Shown here: one piece after another, positions 44,521 to 53,265 of the stretch
Layout: every line of letters begins with the position of its first letter
Numbering within the stretch: position 1 is the stretch's first letter
Origin: Allobosea sp.
GTDB taxonomy: Bacteria > Pseudomonadota > Alphaproteobacteria > Rhizobiales > Beijerinckiaceae
Assembly: GCF_017308015.1 (NCBI RefSeq)
Contig: NZ_JAFKFW010000019.1
Location: 1-64,000 of the forward strand
Direction of reading: 5' to 3'
Length of the DNA stretch: 64,000 nt
The notes under the pieces: model-generated
Told to the model about the DNA's origin: nothing
The model's database searches: none
The model's input: only the letters and a program-made list of their open reading frames with translations
Translations under genes and position numbers: made by a program

Positions 44521-45303
44521 TCAGGATCTGACCGCGGCGATGAACTCTCTGGTTCTCTGCTGCGCCGGATTTTCGAGCACCGCGCGCGCATCGCCGATCT
44601 CCACGATGCGGCCATGATCCATGAAGGCCACGCGATGGCCGACCTCGCGCGCGAAACCCAACTCATGCGTCACGACGATCATGGTCATGCCGCTGGCCGC
44701 GAGATCACGAATGACTTTCAGCACGTCTCCCACCAGTTCGGGATCGAGCGCCGAAGTTGGCTCGTCGAACAGGATCAGTTGCGGGCGCATCGCCAAAGCA
44801 CGCGCGATCGCCACGCGCTGCTGCTGGCCGCCCGATAGCTCGGCGGGATAGGCATCCCGCTTTGCAGCCAGGCCGACGCTGTCCAGCAAGGCGAGAGCGT
44901 GCTCGCGGGCGGCCTTGGGATTTTCGTTGAGAACACGGATAGGCCCGACAGCAATATTCTCTGCGGCCGTGAGATGCGGGAACAGGTTGAACCTCTGGAA
45001 GACCATCGCCGTCTTGCGGCGCTGGCGAGCCAGCTCAGCATCCTGCAGCGGGTAGAGCTTGTCCGCCGACCGGCGATAACCAATCATCTCCCCGTCGATA
45101 AAAATTGCCCCGCCTTCAATGCGCTCGAGCAGATTGATGCAACGCAGCAAGGTGCTCTTGCCCGAACCGGATGGGCCGATGACACACAGGACTTCGCCGC
45201 GTTCGACGGAAAGGCTGACATCCTTCAGAGCCTCGAAATGACCGAAACTCTTTTTGGCGCCGGAGACGACGACGAGAGGCTCGCCAGTTTTGGAGTGCTT
45301 CAT
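44521..45303 (-). CDS. Polar amino-acid ABC transporter ATP-binding protein
   Basis: 260 residues. Walker A GPSGSGKST, Q-loop MVFQRFNLFPHLT, signature LSGGQQQRVAIARAL, Walker B ILFDEPTSALDP and the H-loop THELGF. These are typical of GlnQ/HisP-type importers. It lies ten bases after the permease gene and 29 before the binding-protein gene. ATG at 45303 gives the standard N-terminus. Confidence 0.95.
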   Translation of the reverse strand: MKHSKTGEPLVVVSGAKKSFGHFEALKDVSLSVERGEVLCVIGPSGSGKSTLLRCINLLERIEGGAIFIDGEMIGYRRSADKLYPLQDAELARQRRKTAMVFQRFNLFPHLTAAENIAVGPIRVLNENPKAAREHALALLDSVGLAAKRDAYPAELSGGQQQRVAIARALAMRPQLILFDEPTSALDPELVGDVLKVIRDLAASGMTMIVVTHELGFAREVGHRVAFMDHGRIVEIGDARAVLENPAQQRTREFIAAVRS

Positions 45304-45313
45304 GATGCATCCA

Positions 45314-46159
45314 TCACTTCTTATGGTTGATTGGCCGGATGCCACGATCGAAATGGCGCTCAATCCAGATCTGTATCAAGCTCAGAATCGTCACGACGAT
45401 GACGTACCAGATAGCCGATACGATCAGCAGCTCGATTACACGATTATTCGCGTAGTAAACTGTTTGAGCACTATAAAGTATCTCGCTGAATTGAATAACG
45501 CTAGCCAGGGATGTAAGCTTCACCATCCCGATGAATTCGTTCCCGATTGGAGGAACAATTACACGCATTGCCTGAGGCATGATGATGTAGCGAAGCATCA
45601 TCATGCGCGTCATGCCGATCGACTGCGCTGCTTCGTATTGGCCGCGGTCGACAGAAAGCAGGCCTGCCCGAACGACCTCAGCCGTGAAGGCACCTTGCTG
45701 AATCCCAAGCCCGAGAAGAGCCGCGAGGAACGGCGTCATCACCGAAACGGTCTTGACTGAGAACAGCCCCGGAATCCCAAAATTGGGGAATATCAACGCC
45801 AGGTTGAACCAGATCAGAAGCTGCAGAAGAGCAGGGACGGCCCGAAAGAACCAGATATAACCGATCGCGACATTTCTCAGGACGAGATTGTCGGAAAGCC
45901 GCATGATGGCGAATATGACGCCGAGAGCGATGCCGACCACCATGGCGAGAATGGCCATGACGACGGTGTTCACCAACCCGGTCAATATTGCAGGGAATGT
46001 CAGAAATTCCGCGACATAGCTCCACTCGATCTGACCGACGGCAAAAGCGTGGGCGATCCCAGCGAGAGCAAGACAAATGCAGAGTACAGCAAATATTCTA
46101 CCGTAGTTCCTCGGCGTTACAATGGTTAAGCCGCTTATGTCGTAGGATGTTTTCTGCAT
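45314..46159 (-). CDS. Polar amino-acid ABC transporter permease
   Basis: 281 residues. About five transmembrane helices with the HisM-like signature (AFTAEVVRAGLLSVDRGQYEAAQSIGMT and the EAA loop). One permease gene only, so the transporter is probably a homodimeric permease. ATG at 46159 has a GGGGAGAG site. First gene of the transporter set, about 145 bases after lysR in the same orientation. Confidence 0.92.
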   Translation of the reverse strand: MQKTSYDISGLTIVTPRNYGRIFAVLCICLALAGIAHAFAVGQIEWSYVAEFLTFPAILTGLVNTVVMAILAMVVGIALGVIFAIMRLSDNLVLRNVAIGYIWFFRAVPALLQLLIWFNLALIFPNFGIPGLFSVKTVSVMTPFLAALLGLGIQQGAFTAEVVRAGLLSVDRGQYEAAQSIGMTRMMMLRYIIMPQAMRVIVPPIGNEFIGMVKLTSLASVIQFSEILYSAQTVYYANNRVIELLIVSAIWYVIVVTILSLIQIWIERHFDRGIRPINHKK

Positions 46160-46293
46160 ATCTCTCCCCGGACGGATCGGCACGAGCCGCCCAAACCAGT
46201 TACGGTTGTTCCGTACTTTCAAAAGCCGGCAGGCTCAGTTGGGGAGAGTGTCTCGATTTTTTATCTGTTCGCAAAATACGGATTCTTACTGGG

Positions 46294-46316
46294 GGGTATA
46301 GGCGCTATCTATACCC
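46294..46316. promoter_or_regulatory. Palindrome GGGTATAG-N7-CTATACCC (LysR-type operator candidate)
   Basis: Perfect 8-bp arms at 46294-46301 and 46309-46316 with a 7-base spacer. It overlaps the lysR stop codon and lies about 135 bases upstream of the permease start. Includes the A/T-rich dyad expected for LysR-type binding sites (TATAG-N7-CTATA). Confidence 0.6.
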
Positions 46317-47267
46317 TGTAACCTCCTCACTCAGACGCCCGAGCCACAGGGAGTTCCGGACAAGTTCGGCGGAAACGTCGACAGCCAGCCGTGCCACCTC
46401 GGCTGTGGCCCGCGAGCTTGTATGGAGGGGATTGTTGGCGAGGTAGATCGTGCGGCGGAGAGCGGGGTCCTGAATGGGAACGAGCATCAGATCTCCGCGT
46501 GCGACTTCACGCTGAACGGCTGTCTGCGGAAGGATCGAGAAGCCGGAGCCTCGCAGAACCAGATCCTTGATCGGGTTCAACGAGTCCATCTCGACAGCGA
46601 TATTGAACGTCAATTGATGTTCCCGCGCACAGCGGTCGATCAGCGTTCTCAGCCCATGGCTGGGACTCGGCAGGATCAACTCGAGATTCTGGCAGTCGCG
46701 GAAGGTAATAGGAACCTGGGCGACCCCCCCGGGACCGGCAGGATCCGGCCAGCAATCCGGCGCGGTGACGAGATACAACTCCTCGGTCAGGATCGGCAAC
46801 GCGTTGAGCCGCGGGTTATGGATATCGTAGAGCATCCCGAGATCGATCGACCCTTCGAGCAGCCAGCGTTCGATGTAGCCGCTCATGGCGTCCATTGCGC
46901 GAAAGCGGATTTCGGGGAACTCGATCCGGATGGTTTCCGCCAGCGGCACCGAGAGAACCATACTCACGGAACTCGGCACACCGAAGCGAACCGCTCCCCG
47001 AACCGTACGCGCCAGATTGCTCAGGTCGGCGACAAGGGTCTCGGTTGCGGTGACGATCGGCCCGCCGCGCTCAACCAGGAACTGACCGGCCTCGGTCAAG
47101 GAGACGCCCAAGGGCGACCGATGAAGCAGTTGAATGCCGAGCTCTGCTTCGAGCTTGATGATGTACTGGCTCAGCGAAGGCTGAGCAATTCCGATCGTTC
47201 GCGCGGCCGCGGAAAGGGAACCGGTTTCCGCGATGACCAGGAAGTATCGAAGCTGACGGATGTCCAT
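46305..47267 (-). CDS. LysR family transcriptional regulator
   Basis: 320 residues. N-terminal winged helix-turn-helix (MDIRQLRYFLVIAETGSLSA, AQPSLSQYIIKLEAELG) and a periplasmic-binding-like effector domain. It heads the accessory cluster in the same orientation, so it probably activates the transporter and enzyme genes with a pathway intermediate as co-inducer (inference). Confidence 0.94.
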   Translation of the reverse strand: MDIRQLRYFLVIAETGSLSAAARTIGIAQPSLSQYIIKLEAELGIQLLHRSPLGVSLTEAGQFLVERGGPIVTATETLVADLSNLARTVRGAVRFGVPSSVSMVLSVPLAETIRIEFPEIRFRAMDAMSGYIERWLLEGSIDLGMLYDIHNPRLNALPILTEELYLVTAPDCWPDPAGPGGVAQVPITFRDCQNLELILPSPSHGLRTLIDRCAREHQLTFNIAVEMDSLNPIKDLVLRGSGFSILPQTAVQREVARGDLMLVPIQDPALRRTIYLANNPLHTSSRATAEVARLAVDVSAELVRNSLWLGRLSEEVTGYR

Positions 47268-47333
47268 GTGATCAGTCCCCCATGTTTCAACGAGCTTCCG
47301 TTCGGCGACCCCGGCCAGCGCGTCCCACCCATG

Positions 47334-47798
47334 TCATGCGCCGTGGTTCCGTCTGCGCCGGCTCGGCAGCGCTGACAACCTGCAGCAGCGACGGGGATGC
47401 CCATCGCGCACGCAATGCTGGGGCACCGCAGAGCAGATGACGGCGAAAGCCCTGCCGCTGACGCCGTGCACGATGACGATCCATTCGCAATCACGGATTT
47501 GTCGCGGCGGAGAGCTGGGACCGACATAGGTATCGCCGCGCGCGCCGCCGGGAATCTTTGCGAAGCTTTTCCCATCGTGGGAAACGGTGCCGCCACCGTG
47601 GCTATAAGCCGGAGCCTGATGGTCGACCATGCAAAGGTCCAGCAACCTGGTGCCGGCAGGAATGCCGCCAACGGATACTCGCAAGTTGGTCGGAGAGAAT
47701 TTTCGCGCTTGCGGAAAGAGTGCGACCCGTCTCGGGAGCAAGCCGAGGAGCGTGCGGGCATCAGTGAATGGCACATCGGCAAGCTGGAAGGCGGCCGG
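47334..47798 (-). pseudogene. YbhB/YbcL (PEBP-like) protein, probably truncated
   Basis: A coding-like frame with PAGTRLLDLCMVD, SHGGGTVSHDG and YVGPSSPP resembles the PEBP fold (Raf-kinase-inhibitor-like proteins: ApaGT-L-v--D, GGG-V, GPCPP). The N-terminus merges at about 47800 with the antisense of an integrase remnant, and the last 40 residues do not look like the family. Best read as a decaying gene at an insertion junction. Confidence 0.45.
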
Positions 47799-47817
47799 GG
47801 CGGTCACCGAGGCCGAG

Positions 47818-47967
47818 GACGCCAGCGCCGGGCTCGACACGATCCGCGGCTCGATCGGCCATGCCCAGGCCACGACGACGGCGCGTTATTCACGCGGCGC
47901 CATCGGCAAGAGCCGCAAGGTCGCACAGGCGCGAGTCGCGCTCCGCGGCGAGCAGAACAACCACTGA
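47818..47967 (+). pseudogene. C-terminal remnant of a tyrosine recombinase (phage-type integrase)
   Basis: About 49 residues ending at 47967. The segment IRGSIGHAQATTTARYSRG contains the GH...T-TARY core with the catalytic His and Tyr of integrases. No N-terminal or Arg-box portion was found upstream. It lies 65 bases from the 3' end of tRNA-Gly, the usual place for an island integrase. Confidence 0.65.
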
Positions 47968-48032
47968 ACAGGGGTTGGGGAACGCGAATTTAGCGGCAGG
48001 CCGCCACAACATGCTGAAGCTTCAAGGGAAAT

Positions 48033-48107
48033 TGGAGCGGGCGATCGGGATCGAACCGACGACATTCAGCTTGGGAAGCTGACGTTCTACCACTGAACTA
48101 CGCCCGC
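48033..48107 (-). tRNA. tRNA-Gly (anticodon CCC)
   Basis: Minus-strand cloverleaf: acceptor arms GCGGGCG / CGCCCGC, D-arm region GTTCAGTGGTAGAAC, anticodon stem TCAGC/GCTGA with loop TTCCCAA, T-arm GGTTCGATCCC, 3' TCCA encoded. A truncated integrase is adjacent on the 3' side. Confidence 0.95.
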
Positions 48108-48222
48108 ATGCCCTCCACGCTGGCGAAGCAGCGCGCGGCAGGCCCGCGTTCATAGCGGGTCCGAAGCCGGGTGTCATCCGGGAATCGCCAGCAAGCGCGA
48201 GAGGACCGAAGCCGGTGTCCGC

Positions 48223-49311
48223 TCACCCCTTGAAGTGCTTGGACAGCTTCAGGGCCTGGCCCTGGTAGTTCGACTTGAGATCGGCGCCGTAGAGTGCCTC
48301 GGGGCGGGCCGCCATGCTTTCATAGACGAGGCGGCCGACGATCTGGCCGTCCTCGATGATGAAGGGAACGTCGCGGGAGCGGACCTCGAGCACGGCGCGG
48401 GCTCCCTGGCCGCCGGCTGCGCGGTGGCCGAAACCAGGGTCGAAGAAACCGGCATAATGCACGCGGAATTCGCCGACCAGCGCATCGAAGGGCGTCATTT
48501 CGGCGGCATAGTCCGGCGGGACATGCACCGCCTCCTTGGAAGCGAGGATGTAGAACTGGCCGGGATCGAGGATCATGCTGCCAGAGCCGTCATCATGGAT
48601 CGGCTCCCAGAAATCGGCGGCACGATAGGCACCCACACGATCGACATCGATCAGCGCCGTGTGGTGCTTGCCGCGATAGCCGAGCAGACCGTCGAAACCG
48701 GAGAGATCGACGCTGACGGCGACACCACCCTGGAAGGAGGGCTCGGCCGCGCTGACCAGCGTCTCGCGCAGGTGGATCTCGCCGAGCGCGCGGTCGTCAA
48801 GCCGGGTTTCGCCCGCACGAAAGCGGATCTGCGACAGGCGCGAGCCGGAGCGAACCAGCACCGGGAAGGTGCGCGGCGAAATCTCCATGAAGAGCGGGCC
48901 TTCATAGCCGTCCTCGACCAGATCGAATTCGCGGGCACGGTCGGTGATGACGCGGGTGAAGACGTCGAGCCGGCCGGTCGAGCTCTTCGGGTTGGCGGCG
49001 GCGCGCAGGCCCTTGGGCAGGCGCAGGCCTTCCATCAGTTCGGCGATATAGACGCAGTCCGTCTCAAGCACCGCGCCTCGCGTCAGATCGATCTCGTGCA
49101 ACGAGAGATCCTCGATCCGGCTGCGCACCGTGCGCCCCGGACCCGGCAGGAACGAGGCGCGGACGCGGTAGGCCCGCGCACCCAGGCGCAGATCCAGGCT
49201 CGCGGGCTGGATCTGCCCCTCGGCCGGCGGCCGGGCGAGCGTGATCGCACCCGCCTCGATGAAGGCACGGATGGAGCTGTCGGGCTGGATGCCGGGCTTG
49301 AAGGTCAGCAT
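48223..49311 (-). CDS. dcd: Two-domain 2'-deoxycytidine 5'-triphosphate deaminase
   Basis: 362 residues, about twice the length of E. coli Dcd. The N-terminal half has QPASLDLRLG and PKSSTGRLDVFTRVITD; the second half repeats the trimer dUTPase-like fold (FDPGFGH). This long form is characteristic of Rhizobiales. It deaminates dCTP to dUTP for thymidylate synthesis. Confidence 0.9.
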   Translation of the reverse strand: MLTFKPGIQPDSSIRAFIEAGAITLARPPAEGQIQPASLDLRLGARAYRVRASFLPGPGRTVRSRIEDLSLHEIDLTRGAVLETDCVYIAELMEGLRLPKGLRAAANPKSSTGRLDVFTRVITDRAREFDLVEDGYEGPLFMEISPRTFPVLVRSGSRLSQIRFRAGETRLDDRALGEIHLRETLVSAAEPSFQGGVAVSVDLSGFDGLLGYRGKHHTALIDVDRVGAYRAADFWEPIHDDGSGSMILDPGQFYILASKEAVHVPPDYAAEMTPFDALVGEFRVHYAGFFDPGFGHRAAGGQGARAVLEVRSRDVPFIIEDGQIVGRLVYESMAARPEALYGADLKSNYQGQALKLSKHFKG

Positions 49312-49505
49312 GCGCGTTCCGCAGGGGATAATCGATCATAGCTAGCGAAGCAGACCCTGAAGGCCAAGCATGGTGGATGCGAGGCATGCATGGGCCAGCG
49401 GGTTGTCCACGCCAGAATCACCGCAGCCCCGCATTGACGCTGGCGCCGGACGGCCGATAACACATCAGAGCGGCAAGACCGCGACCGGCCAAGGCGGAGC
49501 CTTCG

Positions 49506-49898
49506 ATGTACCAGGCCCAGACGCATGGCGTGCGTGTGACCGCGGCGCCGCGTTTCATGGATGCGGAATCCTCGCACGCGCAGGGCCGCTATTTCTGGGC
49601 CTACGCGATCGAGATCGTGAACCTCTCGACACAGACCGTGCAGTTGATGACCCGGCACTGGTTCATCACCGACGGACGCGGCGAGGTCCATGAGGTGCGC
49701 GGCGAGGGCGTGGTCGGCAAGCAGCCTGTGCTGCGACCTGGCGAGAGCTTCCACTACACCTCGGGCTGCCCGCTGACGACGCCTGACGGCTCGATGCACG
49801 GTTTCTACGCCATGCAGGACGAGAGCGGCACGATCTTCGATGTCGAGGTACCGCTCTTCCCGCTCGATTCCCCCTATGTGAAGAAGGTTCTGCATTGA
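49506..49898 (+). CDS. apaG: ApaG protein (Co2+/Mg2+ efflux-associated)
   Basis: 130 residues, normal length. Fibronectin-III-like fold with YFWAYAIEIVN, RHWFITDGRGEVHEV, the loop GEGVVGKQPVLRPGESF and SGCPLTTPDGSMHGFY. Its stop overlaps the TTG start of argE (TTGA). Confidence 0.96.
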   Translation: MYQAQTHGVRVTAAPRFMDAESSHAQGRYFWAYAIEIVNLSTQTVQLMTRHWFITDGRGEVHEVRGEGVVGKQPVLRPGESFHYTSGCPLTTPDGSMHGFYAMQDESGTIFDVEVPLFPLDSPYVKKVLH

Positions 49899-51073
49899 CC
49901 GCCTCCGCTCCTGCCGGGCAGCGCCATACGCCGCTCGAGATGCTCGCCCGCCTCGTCGCCTTCGACACCGTAAGCGACAAGTCCAACCTGGCCCTTCTCG
50001 ATTTCGTCGAGCACTACCTCGCCGGCTGGGGCGTATCCTCCGTGCGCTTCCCGAACGAAACCGGCGACAAGGCCGCCCTGTTCGCGACCGTCGGCCCGCA
50101 GGATCGCGGCGGCATCGTTCTCTCCGGCCATACCGATGTCGTCCCGGTGGCCGGCCAGGCCTGGAGCCGCGACCCGTTCACGCTGCATGTCGAGGATGGC
50201 AAGGCCTATGGCCGCGGCGCCGTCGACATGAAGGCCTTCCTGGCGCTCGGGCTCGCGCTGGTGCCGGATTTCCTGGCGGCGAACCTGAAGACGCCGATCC
50301 ACCTCTTCCTGTCCTATGACGAGGAGGTGACCTGCCTCGGCGTGGTCGACGGCATCAATGCCATGGGCAAGACCCTGCCGCGACCGCGCGCCGTCATCGT
50401 CGGCGAGCCGACCATGCTCGACATCTGCGACGCGCATAAGGGCGTGCGGACCTTCCAGACCGTGGTAAAGGGCTTTGCAGCGCATTCCTCCAAGCCGCAA
50501 CTCGGCGCCAGCGCCGTCCATGCCGGCGCGCTGCTCGCGGCCGAACTCGACCAGATGGCGGAGGACGCCAAGCAGCGGCCGGACACGAGCGGCCGCTTCG
50601 ACCCGCCCTATGACACCATCCATATCGGCACGTTCCATGGCGGCATCGCCCGCAACATCCTGGCCGATCGCAGCGAGATCCTCTGGGAGATCCGGACGGT
50701 GCCGAGCTCCGACCCCGAGGCCGGCCCGGCCCGCTTCGCCAAGGTGGCCGACAAGGTGCTGGCGCGGATGCGTTCGACCGCGCCGAGTGCCGCGATCGAG
50801 ACGCAGATGACCTCGGACGTGCCGGGACTGGCGCCCGATCCCGGCTCGGAGGCCGAGCGGCTCGCGATGCGGCTCTCCGGCCGCAACCACACAATCGCCG
50901 TCGCCTATGCCACCGAGGCCGGCCATTTCCAGCATGCGGGGCTGCCCACCGTGGTCTGCGGCCCCGGTTCGATCGACCAGGCGCATCAGCCGGACGAGTA
51001 CATCACGCTGGAGCAACTGGCCGCCGGCGAGACCTTCATGCGCAAGCTGATGGCGGAGTGCCAGGCGGGGTAG
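49895..51073 (+). CDS. argE: Acetylornithine deacetylase
   Basis: 392 residues. M20 di-zinc motifs SGHTDVVPVAGQAW, GRGAVDMKAF and YDEEVTCLG; the catalytic acid is in DEEV. It releases ornithine from N-acetylornithine. The start is TTG at 49895, overlapping the apaG stop; the second-residue context gives the usual N-terminus (TPLEMLARLVAFDTVS). The apaG-argE pair converges on hslO-argF-argD. Confidence 0.9.
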   Translation: MTASAPAGQRHTPLEMLARLVAFDTVSDKSNLALLDFVEHYLAGWGVSSVRFPNETGDKAALFATVGPQDRGGIVLSGHTDVVPVAGQAWSRDPFTLHVEDGKAYGRGAVDMKAFLALGLALVPDFLAANLKTPIHLFLSYDEEVTCLGVVDGINAMGKTLPRPRAVIVGEPTMLDICDAHKGVRTFQTVVKGFAAHSSKPQLGASAVHAGALLAAELDQMAEDAKQRPDTSGRFDPPYDTIHIGTFHGGIARNILADRSEILWEIRTVPSSDPEAGPARFAKVADKVLARMRSTAPSAAIETQMTSDVPGLAPDPGSEAERLAMRLSGRNHTIAVAYATEAGHFQHAGLPTVVCGPGSIDQAHQPDEYITLEQLAAGETFMRKLMAECQAG

Positions 51074-51253
51074 AGCGCGTCATGCTCGGGCCGGTTCTCC
51101 AGCGATCGGCCTGCACAGAACGTGGCATTGAAGCGCCGGAAACCCACTGCCCTAGGGTGAGGGGTCGGCCGCTCACCGTGCTTGCCGTGAGGTGGTCGCT
51201 GCGCAGCGGTGAGACAGAGTTTCGCTGGTCCAGGGGACTACACCTCACCCCTG

Positions 51254-51276
51254 CTCCTCTCCCTACGGGAGAGGAG
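51254..51276. terminator. Bidirectional hairpin between argE and hslO
   Basis: Perfect 10-bp stem CTCCTCTCCC / GGGAGAGGAG with a three-base TAC loop, 20 bases past the hslO stop. No long U-tract. The 220-base gap between the convergent genes otherwise shows only repeat-like sequence. Confidence 0.55.
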
Positions 51277-51295
51277 TCGCGTCGCGGTTCGAGTA

Positions 51296-52303
51296 TTATT
51301 CCGAACCCGCCGCCTGCCCCTCCTCAACCTCGGCCGGGTCGAAGGAATAGCGCCGCGAGCAGAATTCGCAGGTGACGCCGAGCTTGCCGTCATCGGCGAT
51401 CATCGCCTTGCGATCTTCCGGCGCGAAGCCGCGCAGCATCGACAGAACGCGCTCGCGCGAACAGCGGCAGGCCTCGTGCACGACGACCGGCTCGAAGACG
51501 CGGGCACCGCGCTCGTGGAACAGGCGATAGAGCAGGCGTTCGCTCTCCAGCGTCGGGTCGAGCAGTTCGTGATCCTCGACCGTCTCGACCAGCGAGCGGG
51601 CCTCCGCCCAGGCATCGTCGGCGATGCCGTCAGGATCGGTGCCGCCCAGGATCTGATGGCCCTCGGGCGCGTCGCCCGGATGCATGTCGGCCGCGCGCAG
51701 GCGGTCCGGCGAATGCGGCATGAACTGCACGAGGATGCCGCCGGCCCGCCATTGCGGGCGCCCGCCCGTCGTGACGGTGCCGACGCCGAGCCGAACCCGC
51801 GTCGGAATCTGCTCGGACTGGCGGAAATACTGATGCGCGGCCTCTTCGAGACTCTGGCCCTTCAGCGCGACGATGCCCTGATAGCGCGTCGTGGCCGAGC
51901 CCTGGTCGACGGTCATGGCGAGATGGCCCTCGCCGAGCAGCTCGCCGGTCGAGACCTTGTCGAGCGCGATCGCCTCGACGAGCCTGGCCTCGTCGATCTG
52001 GGCGACGGCGCGGAAATTGTCGGGCGCGTTGAAATCGACCACCATCATGGAAATGGCGCCGTCGCTCTTGGTCTGGAGCTGGAAGCGGCCCTCGAATTTC
52101 AGTGCCGTTCCGAGCAGGACGGTGAGTGCAGCCGCCTCACCGAGCGCGCGCGAGACGGGCTCGGGATAGGCGTGGCGTTCGAGAATCGTGTCGATCGAAG
52201 CGCCCAGCCGCACGACGCGGCCGCGCACGTCGAGATCGGGCACGGCGAAGGGAATGACCCGATCGTCGAGCCCGGCGGTGCTCATGGTGTCGTCCACGGC
52301 CAT
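51296..52303 (-). CDS. hslO: Redox-regulated chaperone Hsp33
   Basis: 335 residues. N-terminal chaperone domain, and a C-terminal zinc-binding redox switch with four cysteines: CRCS near residue 269 and CEFC near residue 309. Oxidation releases zinc and activates holdase function. The ATG overlaps the argF stop (TGATG at 52305-52301), so it is coupled to arginine genes, a frequent order in Rhizobiales. Confidence 0.96.
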   Translation of the reverse strand: MAVDDTMSTAGLDDRVIPFAVPDLDVRGRVVRLGASIDTILERHAYPEPVSRALGEAAALTVLLGTALKFEGRFQLQTKSDGAISMMVVDFNAPDNFRAVAQIDEARLVEAIALDKVSTGELLGEGHLAMTVDQGSATTRYQGIVALKGQSLEEAAHQYFRQSEQIPTRVRLGVGTVTTGGRPQWRAGGILVQFMPHSPDRLRAADMHPGDAPEGHQILGGTDPDGIADDAWAEARSLVETVEDHELLDPTLESERLLYRLFHERGARVFEPVVVHEACRCSRERVLSMLRGFAPEDRKAMIADDGKLGVTCEFCSRRYSFDPAEVEEGQAAGSE

Positions 52304-53223
52304 CAGGCCGCCACTCCGCCGAAGCACCAGGCGAGAATGCCCTTCTGCGCATGCAGGCGGTTCTCGGCCTCGTCGAAGACGGCCGATTGCGGGCCGTCCA
52401 TGATCGCGTCCGTGACCTCCTCGCCGCGCGAGGCCGGCAGGCAGTGCATGAAGATCGCGTCCTTCTCGGCGCGCTGCATCAGCCTCTCATCGACCTGATA
52501 GGGCCGCAGCAGGTTGTGGCGGGTGCCTTCCTCGTCGCCCATCGAGACCCAGCAATCGGTGATGACGCAGTCGGCGCCCTCGACCGCTTCCTCGGGCCGG
52601 TTCGTCAACTTGATCTTCGCGCCCTGCTTTCTGGCCCAGGCGATCAGGGCCGGAGGTGGCGCCAGTTCCTCCGGCGTCGCGACGGCCAACTCGAAATCGA
52701 GCCGGCCGGCGGCATGAACCCAGGAGGTCAGCACGTTGTTGGTATCGCCGGTCCAGGCGATGCGCTTGCCCTCGATCGCTCCCTTGCGCTGCTCGAAGGT
52801 CATGACGTCGGCCATCACCTGGCAAGGATGCTGGCGCTTGGTCAGGCCGTTGATCACCGGGACGGTCGCGTATTTCGCCATCTCGACCAGCGAGTCGTGA
52901 TCCAGGATGCGGATCATGATCGCGTCGACATAGCGCGACAGCACGCGCGCAGTGTCCGCGATGGTCTCGCGCTCGCCGAGTTCGATCTCGTGGCCTGCGA
53001 CCATCATCGGCGATCCCCCGAGTTCACGGATGCCGACATCGAAGGAGACGCGCGTGCGCAGGCTAGGCTGCTCGAAGATGGTCGCGACGACCTTGCCCTC
53101 GAGCAGGCGATCTCCGGCGGCGGCGGGGGTACGGCGTCGCGCCTTGATCTCCTCGCCCGTGCGCAGGATCGCGCGCAGCTCGCTGCCGGAGAAATCGGAG
53201 AGATCGAGGAAATGGCGCGTCAC
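52303..53223 (-). CDS. argF: Ornithine carbamoyltransferase
   Basis: 306 residues. Carbamoyl-phosphate site SLRTR (in [12 protein letters not shown]), HPCQ, the ornithine loop [10 protein letters not shown], and HCLP. Normally the first motif is STRTR; here the first Thr is Leu. Ornithine specificity is supported by the SMG loop and by the argD neighbour 42 bases upstream. It makes citrulline. Confidence 0.95.
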   Translation of the reverse strand: MTRHFLDLSDFSGSELRAILRTGEEIKARRRTPAAAGDRLLEGKVVATIFEQPSLRTRVSFDVGIRELGGSPMMVAGHEIELGERETIADTARVLSRYVDAIMIRILDHDSLVEMAKYATVPVINGLTKRQHPCQVMADVMTFEQRKGAIEGKRIAWTGDTNNVLTSWVHAAGRLDFELAVATPEELAPPPALIAWARKQGAKIKLTNRPEEAVEGADCVITDCWVSMGDEEGTRHNLLRPYQVDERLMQRAEKDAIFMHCLPASRGEEVTDAIMDGPQSAVFDEAENRLHAQKGILAWCFGGVAA

Positions 53224-53265
53224 GGGCGCTTCCTTCGCTTCGCTGGTGTGGGGGCTGGGGTGAGC

